From assembly GCF_017654315.1 (NCBI RefSeq), contig NZ_CP072203.1, forward strand, positions 5,828,001-5,892,000: a stretch of 64,000 nt of DNA, written 5' to 3'. Shown here piece after piece: positions 10,864-19,729 of this stretch. The notes under the pieces are model-generated. The model ran no database searches. It worked only from the letters and a program-made list of their open reading frames with translations, and had not been told where the DNA came from. The position numbers were made by a program, and so were the translations under genes. Position 1 is the stretch's first letter, and the number at the start of each line of letters is the position of its first letter. Source of the DNA: Gordonia polyisoprenivorans. GTDB lineage: Bacteria > Actinomycetota > Actinomycetes > Mycobacteriales > Mycobacteriaceae.

Positions 10864-11841
10864 CTACGCCCGTCCGAACTTCTCCCGATACTCCCGCGGC
10901 CGCATGCCGGCGTGTCGTGCGAACAGGTCCGAGAACGCGCCACCGTCCTGGTAACCGACGGCCCGGTGGATCTCGCCAAGGGTGCGGTCCGTGGTCGCCA
11001 GAAGGTGCTGCGCACGCCGGGTGCGGGCCCGCTGAAGATGGGTCAGCGGCGACTCGCCGGTCTCGCGCTTGTAGTTCCGGAGCAGCGTTCTGGTACTCAC
11101 CGAAAGTTGCGCCGCAAGGTCTTTGAGGCTGTAGGGCTCGGTGAGGTGACGCTCGAGGTGGCGTTGAGCCTGCGCGGCGAACGACGCCCCGGCGGGCGGC
11201 AACAGCGCGGTGTCGACGTAGGGCGTCTGGCTGCTGCGGGCGTCATCGAGCAGCGCGATCCGCGCGGTGCGCCGCGCCACGTCGACGCCGTGGCGACTCT
11301 CGATGAGATCGATGACGAAGTCGTACATGGCACTGAACGCAGCGGTCGTGGTGACCCCGCCGTCGGTGACGACAAGTCTTTCCGCATCGACGACCGAGCG
11401 CGGAAAGGCTTGTTGCAGAGCATCCGCGAACAACCACGCCGTGGTGACCGTGCGGCCGTCGAGTACGCCGGCCGCCCCGAGGAGGAATGCGCCGACGCAG
11501 ACCGAGACAACGGGTCGGCCATCGCGGACGTACCGGCCGATCATCTCGATCTCCGGCGCCAGATCGGCGAGTCTGCCCGAAACATTCTCCCCGGGAACGA
11601 ATTCGAATCCGGGGATCACCACCACGTCGAGGTCGTCGCGGGCTGGGGACACATGCAGCGGAACGTCACCGGAGGCAACCACGCGCCTGCGTGGCGAGAC
11701 GATCGAGGTCACCAGCGACGGCTCATGATGGTGTGCCCGGGCGACGTGGCCACCCATGGTGAGCACGTCGGTGATACCGAAGATCTCCGAGGCAAAACAT
11801 CCCGGGTAGGCGAGGATGCCGACACGCGTTACGTCAACCAT
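10864..11841 (-). CDS. GlxA-type transcriptional regulator (DJ-1/PfpI + AraC)
   Basis: The protein of about 325 residues joins an N-terminal DJ-1/PfpI-like domain to a C-terminal AraC-type DNA-binding domain. The first domain has VVSVCVGAFLLGAAGVLDG, with the nucleophile-elbow cysteine. The second has LKDLAAQLSVSTRTLLRNYKRETGESPLTHLQRAR and EIHRAVGYQDGGAFSDLFARHAGMRPREYR. The ATG at 11841 has a GAGGGGG ribosome binding site and overlaps the end of the upstream hydrolase gene by 8 bases. The two are therefore probably translationally coupled, and the regulator may sense the hydrolase's substrate. Confidence 0.9.
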   Translation of the reverse strand: MVDVTRVGILAYPGCFASEIFGITDVLTMGGHVARAHHHEPSLVTSIVSPRRRVVASGDVPLHVSPARDDLDVVVIPGFEFVPGENVSGRLADLAPEIEMIGRYVRDGRPVVSVCVGAFLLGAAGVLDGRTVTTAWLFADALQQAFPRSVVDAERLVVTDGGVTTTAAFSAMYDFVIDLIESRHGVDVARRTARIALLDDARSSQTPYVDTALLPPAGASFAAQAQRHLERHLTEPYSLKDLAAQLSVSTRTLLRNYKRETGESPLTHLQRARTRRAQHLLATTDRTLGEIHRAVGYQDGGAFSDLFARHAGMRPREYREKFGRA

Positions 11842-12679
11842 GTTCCCCCTCAACGGTTTCAGAGCCTCCGAGCAGGGCCGCGGTCAGGTGTGCCACGATC
11901 TCGTCTCGCGCCCGGATCGTCGGATGACCGGCCTCGTCGACGAGGTGGGCGGTCACCACGCTGTGCGGGGTGCCGACGACGTCGGCGAAGAACGGCGGCG
12001 GACTCGGATTCGCCGACGACCCCGGCAGCACGCGCCCATCGAAGCGGTCGCCGAGCAGCTCGGTATAGGCGGCGAATCGTGCTGCGGTACACCATCGGTC
12101 GGTGTCGAACCGATAGCCGATCACCCGCAGGTCGTCGGCGTCGAGCCTGCGGCGCAGGGCGTGGCCGTCGGCTTCGGACAGTTCGAGACCGCCCGGGTCG
12201 TCGAGCGGCAGTGACGGGTGATTGATGACGGCCGCGACGACCGAGTCGTCGAGCATCATCGTGAGGGCGAAGTTGCCGGTGAAACACAACCCGACAGCGC
12301 CCACACCCGGCCCACCGCATTCGGCATGCGCCGCCCGCGCGAGCGCGCGCAGCGTCGTCGCGATCGGGCTCGTACCGCCCCCGGCGAAGGCATGGAACTC
12401 CCGGCTCACGCACGCCCGCTTCATGATCGCCGTGCCCGTCTCGGTCCGCGGATACGCTCCGTCCACCCCGAACAACGACGGCAGGAAGACGGTCAGTCCG
12501 GCGTCGCGTATCCACCGACCGAATCGCAGCACGTCGGGGCTGATGCCCGGCATCTCCGGCATCAACACCACCGCAGGGCCACTGCCCGAGGTCCACACCA
12601 TCAGTTCGTCGCCGTCGAGATCGAAGCGGCGAGCAGTGAAATCGGTCATCGGATCATCGGTCGCGGAGGTCGGGGTCAT
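11834..12679 (-). CDS. Dienelactone hydrolase family protein
   Basis: This 281-residue alpha/beta hydrolase has the cysteine nucleophile motif GAVGLCFTGNFAL near residue 130. A late DEAGHPTIRARDEIV segment supplies a candidate catalytic His. Family members open enol-lactones such as dienelactone, but many act on other esters. It is cotranscribed with the GlxA-type regulator. A later ATG at 12649 is a possible start; neither start has a strong ribosome binding site. Confidence 0.82.
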   Translation of the reverse strand: MTPTSATDDPMTDFTARRFDLDGDELMVWTSGSGPAVVLMPEMPGISPDVLRFGRWIRDAGLTVFLPSLFGVDGAYPRTETGTAIMKRACVSREFHAFAGGGTSPIATTLRALARAAHAECGGPGVGAVGLCFTGNFALTMMLDDSVVAAVINHPSLPLDDPGGLELSEADGHALRRRLDADDLRVIGYRFDTDRWCTAARFAAYTELLGDRFDGRVLPGSSANPSPPPFFADVVGTPHSVVTAHLVDEAGHPTIRARDEIVAHLTAALLGGSETVEGEHG

Positions 12680-12784
12680 GTCCTCAATGCTCGGTCATCA
12701 CCAGGTCACGACGACAGTGGCGGGATCGCCATATTTTAGGGTGATCCCGCCACCATACATCGGACGTCGTGGAAAATGGGGTTC

Positions 12785-13510
12785 ATGCCCGACGACCTCC
12801 ACTTCTATTTCGACCCCGTGTGCCCGTTCGCCTGGATGACCGGTAACTGGGTGCGACAAGTGCAAGCGCAACGGAGCTATTCGGTCGACTGGCGGTTCAT
12901 TTCTCTACGCCAACTCAACGCGCACATCGACTATGCGGCCCACTTCCCACCGGAGTACGAGGCCGGGCACACCGCGGGACTGCGCCTGCTCCGCGTGTGC
13001 GCGAGCGTCCGACGTGAACATGGGCGCGAGCTGATGAATCCGCTGTATCAAGCCTTCGGTAGACGGATCTTCGACGAGCACACCGGCACCTACCTCATCG
13101 AGGGCCGCGATGCGCGGGGCACCGAGGACTTCCTGCGGCCCGTCCTGACCGAACTCGGGCTTCCCGCACACCATGTCGCGGCCCTCGACGACACCTCACT
13201 CGATGCCGAGATCCAGGCCGAGACCGACGAGGCCCTCGCATTGACCGGACGCGACGTCGGCACGCCGATCATCCATGTCGAACCGCCCACGGGTGTCGCC
13301 TTTTTCGGTCCGGTCATCAGCCGCCTGCCCGACGACGCCGACGCCCTCGAGTTGTGGGATCACGTGGTCGGCCTCGCTCGATTCCCGGGCTTCGCCGAGC
13401 TCAAGCGCAGCCTCCGAGAAAAGCCACAGCTCAAGAGTTTCGGTGTCGACGTCGACGCCGTCGGCGAACAAGAGGACTGGCACGGCGGGTCTCGGCGGAC
13501 CAAGCACTGA
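12785..13510 (+). CDS. DsbA-fold protein, mycothiol-dependent nitroreductase (Rv2466c) type
   Basis: The 241-residue protein aligns by eye with mycobacterial Rv2466c. It has FYFDPVCPFAWMTGNWV at the N-terminus, DVGTPIIHV near the cis-Pro position, and VAFFGPVISRLP followed by PGFAELKRSL at the end. Rv2466c reduces substrates using mycothiol and has a CPWC motif. Here the motif is CPFA, so the second cysteine is missing. A single-cysteine mechanism with mycothiol is likely. The start at 12785 was chosen because the preceding in-frame ATG (12776) adds only three residues. Confidence 0.83.
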   Translation: MPDDLHFYFDPVCPFAWMTGNWVRQVQAQRSYSVDWRFISLRQLNAHIDYAAHFPPEYEAGHTAGLRLLRVCASVRREHGRELMNPLYQAFGRRIFDEHTGTYLIEGRDARGTEDFLRPVLTELGLPAHHVAALDDTSLDAEIQAETDEALALTGRDVGTPIIHVEPPTGVAFFGPVISRLPDDADALELWDHVVGLARFPGFAELKRSLREKPQLKSFGVDVDAVGEQEDWHGGSRRTKH

Positions 13511-13531
13511 CGGGCTGGTTACTGTTTCCTC

Positions 13532-13873
13532 ATGACGACCGACTGGCGAGCAGCCCGCGCCGACGAGGTGCGCACCCTGATCCTGCAGGCCGACCCCGAC
13601 ATCGGCGAAGAGATCAAGTGGCGCAAGCCCTCCAATCCCGATGGCGTACCGACATTCTCGCTCGACGGACTGATCTGCACCCTGGAGACCTACAAGGACA
13701 AGATCAAGGTCACCTTTGCGCAGGGGGCTTCGCTGCCCGACCCGGGACAGGTCTTCAACGCAAGCCTGACCGCCGGCACCCGCCGGGCCGTCGACATCAA
13801 GGAGAACGATCAACTCGACGCCGACGCGTTCGTCGAACTGATCCGCGCGGCGGTGGCCCACAACCGGAAGTAG
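13532..13873 (+). CDS. DUF1801 domain protein
   Basis: The 113-residue protein shows the DUF1801/YdhG-like pattern: EIKWRKPSNPDGVPTFSLDGLICTLETYKDKIKVTF, then a helical tail with LDADAFVELIRAAV. The fold is known but the biochemical role is not. It follows the DsbA-like gene by 21 bases on the same strand and may be cotranscribed. Confidence 0.8.
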   Translation: MTTDWRAARADEVRTLILQADPDIGEEIKWRKPSNPDGVPTFSLDGLICTLETYKDKIKVTFAQGASLPDPGQVFNASLTAGTRRAVDIKENDQLDADAFVELIRAAVAHNRK

Positions 13874-13907
13874 ATCGTCCCCACCCGTGTTCCTCCGACC
13901 TTTCTAC

Positions 13908-13926
13908 ACAGGGTAGCCTTAGCTAA
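13908..13926. promoter_or_regulatory. Possible DtxR/IdeR iron box
   Basis: The minus-strand sequence TTAGCTAAGGCTACCCTGT matches the DtxR/IdeR consensus at 13 of 19 positions, including the central GGCT part. It sits just ahead of the antiporter gene. Half of the palindrome is weak, so this is a tentative call. Confidence 0.3.
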
Positions 13927-13940
13927 TTCTGAGGGAAGGC

Positions 13941-15248
13941 ATGGTCGTGATCGAGGCCGCAGCAGCCCCGGTGCCGTTCATCGGTGCCGGCGCATTGATG
14001 ACGATGCTGCTCGCGCTCGCCGTGCTGCTGGCCTCGGCGATCGCGCTGGGCTGGCTCGCCCGGCGCATCGGCCTGCCCGCGGTGGTCGGCGAGATCCTCG
14101 CCGGCGTCATTCTGGGTCCGTCCATCCTCGGGCAGGCGTGGCCATGGCTGCAGCACACCCTCTTTCCGACCGATGCCGCCCGGCTGAACCTGATAGACGC
14201 CATCGGTCAACTCGGAGTCATCCTGCTCGTCGGATTGGCCGGCGCCGAACTCGACCTCGCATTCGTGCGGCGCCGCACCAGCGTGGTGACCTCGGTCGGG
14301 GTGTTCGCGTTCGTCGTTCCACTCGGCGCGGGCATCGGGGCCGGATTCCTCATCCCCGCGAGCATGCGCGCCGACGACGTCTCCCCCACGGTGCTGGCGT
14401 TGCTGCTCGGGACGGCACTGTCGGTCAGCGCCATCCCGGTCATCGCGAAGATCCTCACCGAGATGGGGTTGTTGCACCGGAACATCGGCCAGTTGATCCT
14501 GGCCGTCGGCAGCACCAACGACGCGGTCGCCTGGGTACTGCTGTCGATGACGTCATCGATGGCGACCGTCGGGTTGCGCAGCGGCAACGTCGTCGCCGCA
14601 CTCATCGCGACCGTCGGTGCGATCGGGGTTGCGGTGTTCGTCCTCAAACCGCTCATCCGGCCGCTGCTGGACAAGCTCGAGAACACCGAGGCGGCAACGG
14701 GATACCTCGTCCCGGTCTGCGCCACCCTCGTCATCGCCTGTGCCGCCGTCACCCAGGCACTGAACCTCGAGGCGATCCTGGGCGCCTTCCTCGCCGGCGT
14801 GGTGATCGGTCCGCGCCGACCCGCCCTCATCGAGCCGCTGCGCCTGGTCACGATGACCGTGCTCGCGCCGATCTTCCTGGCGACCGCCGGCCTGCGGGTG
14901 GACCTGCGTCTGCTGGCCGATCCTACGGTCGCTCTCACCGCCGCGGTACTGCTGGTGCTCGCCGTCACGTCCAAATTCGCCGGCGCCTACATCGGCGCGC
15001 GCCTGGTGCGGCAAACCCGTTGGGAATCGGTGGCATTGGGATCGGGACTGAACACCCGAGGTGCCGTGGAGATCGTCATCGCGATGACCGGATTACGCAT
15101 CGGGGTGTTCTCGGCCAGCGTCTACACGGTGATCGTGCTGATCGCCATCGTCACCTCCGTGATGGCACCGCCGATGCTCAAGTACGCGATGTCGCGCATC
15201 ACCAGTACCGAAGAAGAACACGTCCGCGAGGCGCTGCGACGGGTCTGA
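13941..15248 (+). CDS. Cation:proton antiporter, CPA2 family
   Basis: This 435-residue integral membrane protein of about twelve or thirteen segments has the Na+/H+ exchanger domain. Recognisable parts are GLPAVVGEILAGVILGPSILG near residue 50, VGLAGAELDLAF near 100, EAILGAFLAGVVIGP near 275 and GSGLNTRGAVEIVIAM near 370. It lacks the C-terminal RCK/TrkA nucleotide-binding domain of KefB/KefC, so it resembles NapA-type exchangers. The GGGAAGG motif is close to the ATG at 13941; a GTG at 13947 is also possible. It would exchange Na+ or K+ for protons. Confidence 0.88.
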   Translation: MVVIEAAAAPVPFIGAGALMTMLLALAVLLASAIALGWLARRIGLPAVVGEILAGVILGPSILGQAWPWLQHTLFPTDAARLNLIDAIGQLGVILLVGLAGAELDLAFVRRRTSVVTSVGVFAFVVPLGAGIGAGFLIPASMRADDVSPTVLALLLGTALSVSAIPVIAKILTEMGLLHRNIGQLILAVGSTNDAVAWVLLSMTSSMATVGLRSGNVVAALIATVGAIGVAVFVLKPLIRPLLDKLENTEAATGYLVPVCATLVIACAAVTQALNLEAILGAFLAGVVIGPRRPALIEPLRLVTMTVLAPIFLATAGLRVDLRLLADPTVALTAAVLLVLAVTSKFAGAYIGARLVRQTRWESVALGSGLNTRGAVEIVIAMTGLRIGVFSASVYTVIVLIAIVTSVMAPPMLKYAMSRITSTEEEHVREALRRV

Positions 15249-15261
15249 CGCACTCCCGGGC

Positions 15262-16923
15262 TCAGTGCCGCAACCACGCCGCCGCATCACCGGGGAGTTT
15301 GCCGTCGACGAGCCCGGCACTCGAGAGCAGGACGGCCGCACAACTCGGCAGGGACAACGCTCGGGTCCCGGTGTTGACCCAGCACTCGAGAGGGCCGCGG
15401 CGGAATGCGACGGCGTCGCCACCACTGTCCAGCCAGACCAGATCCTCGGCGCCGCACCACAGTTGATGCCGAATCCGAAGAGCCGCACGATACAGCGTGA
15501 GGAAGGAATCGGGATCGTCGACCTGCTCGTCGTGGGTCAGCCCGGCCCATGACTCCGGTTGCGGAAGCCAGGCCGGTACCGCACCGTCGGGCGAGAATCC
15601 GAGGTTGGCGCCCGCCTGTGCGCCCCACGGGAGCGGGACGCGGCATCCGTCCCGCCCGGGATCGGTGAAGTCCGACTGCACCCACATCGGGTCCTGTCGC
15701 ACGCGTCCGTCGAGGTCTTCGACCTCGTCGAGTCCCCATTCCTCACCCTGATAGATGTATGCCGTTCCGGGCAGCGCCAATTGGAGAAGCGCCGCCGCCC
15801 GGGCCCGACGACGACCCAGGTCGATGTCGGGAGCCTGATAGGGCCATCGACCACGATCCCAGTCGGCCTCCACCGGATGCAGGGGCTGGTGGCGCGCATA
15901 CCGCGTCACCACCCGGGTGACGTCGTGATTGGACAGCACCCACGTCGGCGGCGCCCCGACATCGCGCACCGCCTCCCGAGCATCGTCGATCACCGTGCGC
16001 AGTGCGTCGGCCCGCCACGGCGTGCGCAGGAAATCGAACTGGAATGCGGTGTGCAACTCGTCGGGCCGCAGATATCGGACGAGCCTGTCATTGTCGGGAA
16101 CCCAGATCTCACCCACGAACACCTTCGGCGGATCGTAGGAGTCGGCGATGGTGCGCCATCCGCGGTAGACCTCGTGCACGGAGTCCTGATCCCACGCCGG
16201 ATGGGCCTGCACATGCTGGCTCGAGGCGATACGCGGCCCGGCGTCGGCGAGATCGGGCTGCTTCATCAGCCCGTGTGCCACGTCGATCCGGAATCCGTCG
16301 AGTCCACGATCGAACCAGAACCGCAGGACGTCCTCGAATTCGGCGACGACCTCGGGGTTGGCCCAATTGAGGTCGGGCTGATCGGGGGCGAACAGGTGCA
16401 GATACCACTGGCCGTCCGGCAGCCGTGTCCAGGCGGGCCCGCCGAAGCAACTCACCCAGTCGTTGGGAGCGAGCGACCCGTCTTCGCCTCGGCCGTCCCG
16501 GAACACATACCGCTCGCGCGCCGCCGCATCCCCGGCGAGCGCGGCCCGAAACCAGGTATGCGCCGACGACGTGTGGTTGGGCACGATGTCGGCCAGAATG
16601 CGCAGACCGAGGCGGTGTGCCTCGTCGATCAGCGTCTCGGCGTCGGCGAGCGAACCGAAGTCGGGGTGGATGGCACGGTAGTCGGCGACATCGTAACCGC
16701 CGTCGGCCATCGGCGACGGATACCACGGATTGATCCACAGGGCGTCGACCCCGAGATCTGCGAGGTAGGGCAGTTTGGACCGCAATCCGGCCAGGTCACC
16801 GACGCCGTCGCCGCTCCCGTCGGCGAACGAACGCAGATACACCTGGTAGACCACCGCGTCGGCCCACCATGGTGCGCCGACACTCTCCTCGACGTCGCCG
16901 ATCGACTGACAACTCACGGACAT
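15262..16923 (-). CDS. GH13 alpha-glucosidase
   Basis: The 553-residue cytoplasmic glycoside hydrolase has the four GH13 regions in order: ADIVPNHTS near 115, GFRIDVAHG (nucleophile Asp) near 215, VFVGEIWVP (acid/base Glu) near 270 and VLSNHDVTR near 335. The lack of a signal peptide and the family pattern fit an alpha-glucosidase acting on short imported glucosides. It is divergent from the LacI regulator and shares a LacI operator with it, so it belongs with the LpqY-SugABC importer. It could instead prefer isomaltose- or trehalose-like substrates. Confidence 0.9.
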   Translation of the reverse strand: MSVSCQSIGDVEESVGAPWWADAVVYQVYLRSFADGSGDGVGDLAGLRSKLPYLADLGVDALWINPWYPSPMADGGYDVADYRAIHPDFGSLADAETLIDEAHRLGLRILADIVPNHTSSAHTWFRAALAGDAAARERYVFRDGRGEDGSLAPNDWVSCFGGPAWTRLPDGQWYLHLFAPDQPDLNWANPEVVAEFEDVLRFWFDRGLDGFRIDVAHGLMKQPDLADAGPRIASSQHVQAHPAWDQDSVHEVYRGWRTIADSYDPPKVFVGEIWVPDNDRLVRYLRPDELHTAFQFDFLRTPWRADALRTVIDDAREAVRDVGAPPTWVLSNHDVTRVVTRYARHQPLHPVEADWDRGRWPYQAPDIDLGRRRARAAALLQLALPGTAYIYQGEEWGLDEVEDLDGRVRQDPMWVQSDFTDPGRDGCRVPLPWGAQAGANLGFSPDGAVPAWLPQPESWAGLTHDEQVDDPDSFLTLYRAALRIRHQLWCGAEDLVWLDSGGDAVAFRRGPLECWVNTGTRALSLPSCAAVLLSSAGLVDGKLPGDAAAWLRH

Positions 16924-16975
16924 GTGCGTGTTCCTTTCGTTCGGTCGCGGCCGGGGTGTGGACGCACCCCCCTAT

Positions 16976-16991
16976 ACGTAAACGTTTGCGT
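16976..16991. promoter_or_regulatory. LacI-family operator between alpha-glucosidase and regulator genes
   Basis: ACGTAAACGTTTGCGT is a near-perfect palindrome centred on ACGT, typical of LacI/GalR-family sites. It lies 53 bases upstream of the alpha-glucosidase start and 102 upstream of the regulator start. It agrees at 13 of 16 positions with the site at 18203 before lpqY. Confidence 0.8.
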
Positions 16992-17092
16992 CGAGTGTGC
17001 GGACCACCCGAGCGGGTGTCAACACGCGCGCACGGCCCCATCGCCGCCGTCACGTTCATCAGGACATCGACGACGACGCGTACAGTCGTGGA

Positions 17093-18148
17093 ATGGCCAG
17101 CGGGTGGTCGGTGAACATGGCCGATGTGGCGCGACACCTGGGCGTGTCGACCGCCACCGTATCTCGGGCTCTCCGAGGCGAACCCGGCGTTTCCGCGGAG
17201 ACCCGCGACCGTATTCGCAAGGTCGCCGACGAACTCGGCTACGTGGTCTCGCCCGAGGCTTCCGGACTCGCACGCGGTGCCACCGGCCGCGTCGGAATCG
17301 TTTTGCCCCGCCTGGATCTGTGGTTTTACGGATGCCTCGTGGCCGGTATCGAGGAATCCCTGCGATCGGCGGGTCTCGACTGCCTCATCTACTGCCTCGA
17401 CTCGGCCGACCAACGACGCTCCTTCGCCGCCGAGCTGCCTCTGCGCCGCAAGGTCGACGCGGTGATCGCCGTGGCCTTTCCCAGCTCGGATATCGCGTGG
17501 AATCGGTTGGACAACATGCACATCCCGGTCGTCACCGTCGCGACACGGGTGGATCGGCATCCGTATGTGGGCATCGACGACGAGCTCGTCGGCCGGCAGG
17601 CAGCCCGTCACCTGGTGCGGCTGGGTCATTGCCGGATCGGCATGATCCGCGGACTCGATCCGGACGGCATCCATTGGCAGAGTGACGACGACCGCGCACG
17701 CGGATTTCTCGACGAGCTCGCCTCGGCGGGCGTCGAGGATCCGGCGCGCTTCATCGTCTCGGAGACCTCGGGTATCGACGGCGGCACCCTCGCCATGGAG
17801 TCCCTGTTGGGCGCGAGCGAACTCCCGACCGCGATCTTCTGCACCAGCGACGAGCCGGCCATCGGCGCCCAGCGAGTACTTCGTCGCGCCGGAATCCGGG
17901 TGCCCCAGTCGATCTCGTTGATCGGCGTGGATGATCAGCCGATCGCCGAGGCCGCCGACCTCACCACCATCGCCCAACCCGTCATCGAGCAGGGGCGCAC
18001 CGCCGGACGTCTGACCGCCGATCTGATCTCCGGCGCCACCGCCGTGCCGATGCGCACCCTGTTGCCCACGCGACTGGTCGTCCGCGGATCGGCCGTCTCA
18101 CCGCCGCCCGCCGACGGGCTGCGCGTCACCTCTCCGCACACCCCGTAG
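17093..18148 (+). CDS. LacI-family sugar-responsive repressor
   Basis: The 351-residue repressor has an N-terminal helix-turn-helix and hinge (MADVARHLGVSTATVSRAL, then RDRIRKVADELGY). A periplasmic-binding-protein-like ligand domain follows, ending with IGVDDQPIAEAADLTTIAQP. Two matching palindromes flank the gene, one at the alpha-glucosidase promoter and one before lpqY, which defines a local regulon. The ATG at 17093 is used; GTG 17107 and ATG 17117 are nearer to the HTH and possible. The likely effector is the imported sugar or a derivative. Confidence 0.93.
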   Translation: MASGWSVNMADVARHLGVSTATVSRALRGEPGVSAETRDRIRKVADELGYVVSPEASGLARGATGRVGIVLPRLDLWFYGCLVAGIEESLRSAGLDCLIYCLDSADQRRSFAAELPLRRKVDAVIAVAFPSSDIAWNRLDNMHIPVVTVATRVDRHPYVGIDDELVGRQAARHLVRLGHCRIGMIRGLDPDGIHWQSDDDRARGFLDELASAGVEDPARFIVSETSGIDGGTLAMESLLGASELPTAIFCTSDEPAIGAQRVLRRAGIRVPQSISLIGVDDQPIAEAADLTTIAQPVIEQGRTAGRLTADLISGATAVPMRTLLPTRLVVRGSAVSPPPADGLRVTSPHTP

Positions 18149-18202
18149 TAGCGATTTCGCCTCACCCCTTGACTCCACGGGAGATTGCGTCGATAGTACT
18201 TA

Positions 18203-18218
18203 GCGCAAACGCTTGCGT
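18203..18218. promoter_or_regulatory. LacI-family operator upstream of lpqY
   Basis: GCGCAAACGCTTGCGT, a palindrome of the same type as the site at 16976. It lies 26 bases upstream of the lpqY start, where a bound repressor would block the promoter or early transcription. Confidence 0.82.
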
Positions 18219-18244
18219 GACATGTGACACACAGGAGATCACTT

Positions 18245-19729
18245 GTGAACGAGACCAAGGACGCCCCCTCACGGGCCGGTATCCGCCCTCGCGGCGGGCG
18301 CCGACGACGCGGCACGACACTTGCCGCGCTCACCCTCGCAGTGGCGCTGTCCGCGGCCGGGTGCAGTGGATCGTCGGGCGACGACTCGACGGGCACATCG
18401 ATCTCCTACTACGTCAACGCCGACTCGGTCACGAGCTCCAAGGAAGCTGCCGCCACGTGCAGCAAGGACTCCGGCGGCCGCTACCACATCGACGTCGTCA
18501 CCCTCCCCAAGAGCGCCGACAACCAGCGCCTGCAGATGGCGCGCAGACTCGCCGGGGGAGACAAGTCGCTCGATCTACTCAGCCTCGACGTGGTCTGGAC
18601 CGCCGAATTCGCCAACGCCGGCTGGCTCCGTCCGGTCCCCGACTCCATCGCACAGACCATCGAGCAGACCACGCTCGCCGGTCCCCTCGCCACCGCACTA
18701 TGGAAGACCGCCGCCGACCCCGAGGCCCGGCTGTACGCGATCCCCGCGTGGACCAACACCCAACTGCTCTGGTACCGGCCGGATCTGATGGAGCGCTACC
18801 TGGGCTCCGCGACACCCCCGACCACCTGGGACGAGATCCTGGCCGACACCGAGAAGATCCGTGCCGCCGGCGGACCGAGCTGGATCATGGTGCAGGGCAA
18901 GCAGTACGAGGGACTCATGGTCTGGTTCAACTCGGTCCTCGCCAGTGCAGGCGGCGCCGTCCTCGATCCCGCCAATCCGACCCACCAAACCCTCACCGAC
19001 ACACCCGAACACCGGGGCGCGACGATTCGTGCGCTGACCGTCATCAAACAGGTCGCCACCGCGCCCGGCCACGACCCGTCCATCTCCAACTCCGACGAGT
19101 CCTCCGACCGTCTCGGCATGGAATCGGGGAAGGCCGCCTTCGAGCTCAACTGGCCGTTCGTCTATCCGTCGATGCGGTCCAACAGCGCGGCCGGATCGGT
19201 CCCCTTCCTCCCCGAGATGACCAGGTATGCCTCGCAATTGGCCGAGGGAGCACCCGACCCCTCGCCGGCCGAACTCGCGGAGATGACCGCCGTCGTGGCA
19301 AAGAAGTTCGCATTCGCCCCGTACCCCGGTGTGATCTCGGCAGAAACCGCCCGGACCACACCCGGCGGCACCAACATCGCGGTCGCATCCACCTCGACTC
19401 ATCCAGAGCTCGCGTGGACTGCGGCGCAATGTCTCACCAACGCCGCCTCGCAGCGCACCTACGCCGTGGACGGCGGCAATCCCCCGACGCTGTCGGCGGT
19501 CTACGACGACCCAGCCTTCAAGGAGGTCTACCCCATGGGCGACATCATTCGTGATCAGCTCACCGCACAACACTCGTCCCCTCGACCGGCTTCTCCTCAG
19601 TACCAGACCATTTCGACGTTGATCACCGCCAAGCTCAGCCCGGTCGGCGCCTGGGACCCGGCCGCCAAGGCCGACGACCTCGCCACTGCCGTCGACAACG
19701 CACTGCGCGGAGAAGGGCTCGTCCCATGA
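18245..19729 (+). CDS. lpqY: Sugar-binding lipoprotein of ABC importer, LpqY-like
   Basis: The 494-residue extracytoplasmic receptor has a lipobox (LSAAGC, lipidated Cys about residue 40) after an Arg-rich stretch. It closely resembles M. tuberculosis LpqY, with SLDVVWTAEFANAGW, NTQLLWYRPDLMERY, FELNWPFVYPSM and FAPYPGV. LpqY binds trehalose for recycling through SugABC. The ligand here is inferred as trehalose or a related alpha-glucoside, given the adjacent alpha-glucosidase. The GTG at 18245 has an AGGAG ribosome binding site. The stop overlaps the sugA start by 4 bases (ATGA). Confidence 0.9.
   Translation: MNETKDAPSRAGIRPRGGRRRRGTTLAALTLAVALSAAGCSGSSGDDSTGTSISYYVNADSVTSSKEAAATCSKDSGGRYHIDVVTLPKSADNQRLQMARRLAGGDKSLDLLSLDVVWTAEFANAGWLRPVPDSIAQTIEQTTLAGPLATALWKTAADPEARLYAIPAWTNTQLLWYRPDLMERYLGSATPPTTWDEILADTEKIRAAGGPSWIMVQGKQYEGLMVWFNSVLASAGGAVLDPANPTHQTLTDTPEHRGATIRALTVIKQVATAPGHDPSISNSDESSDRLGMESGKAAFELNWPFVYPSMRSNSAAGSVPFLPEMTRYASQLAEGAPDPSPAELAEMTAVVAKKFAFAPYPGVISAETARTTPGGTNIAVASTSTHPELAWTAAQCLTNAASQRTYAVDGGNPPTLSAVYDDPAFKEVYPMGDIIRDQLTAQHSSPRPASPQYQTISTLITAKLSPVGAWDPAAKADDLATAVDNALRGEGLVP

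Noticed and set aside
15559..17685. A 708-codon open frame antisense to the alpha-glucosidase and crossing into the LacI gene
   Set aside because: Both strands' motifs belong to GH13 and LacI in the called frames. The long frame is low in hydrophobic structure and rich in Arg, His and Pro, typical of shadows.
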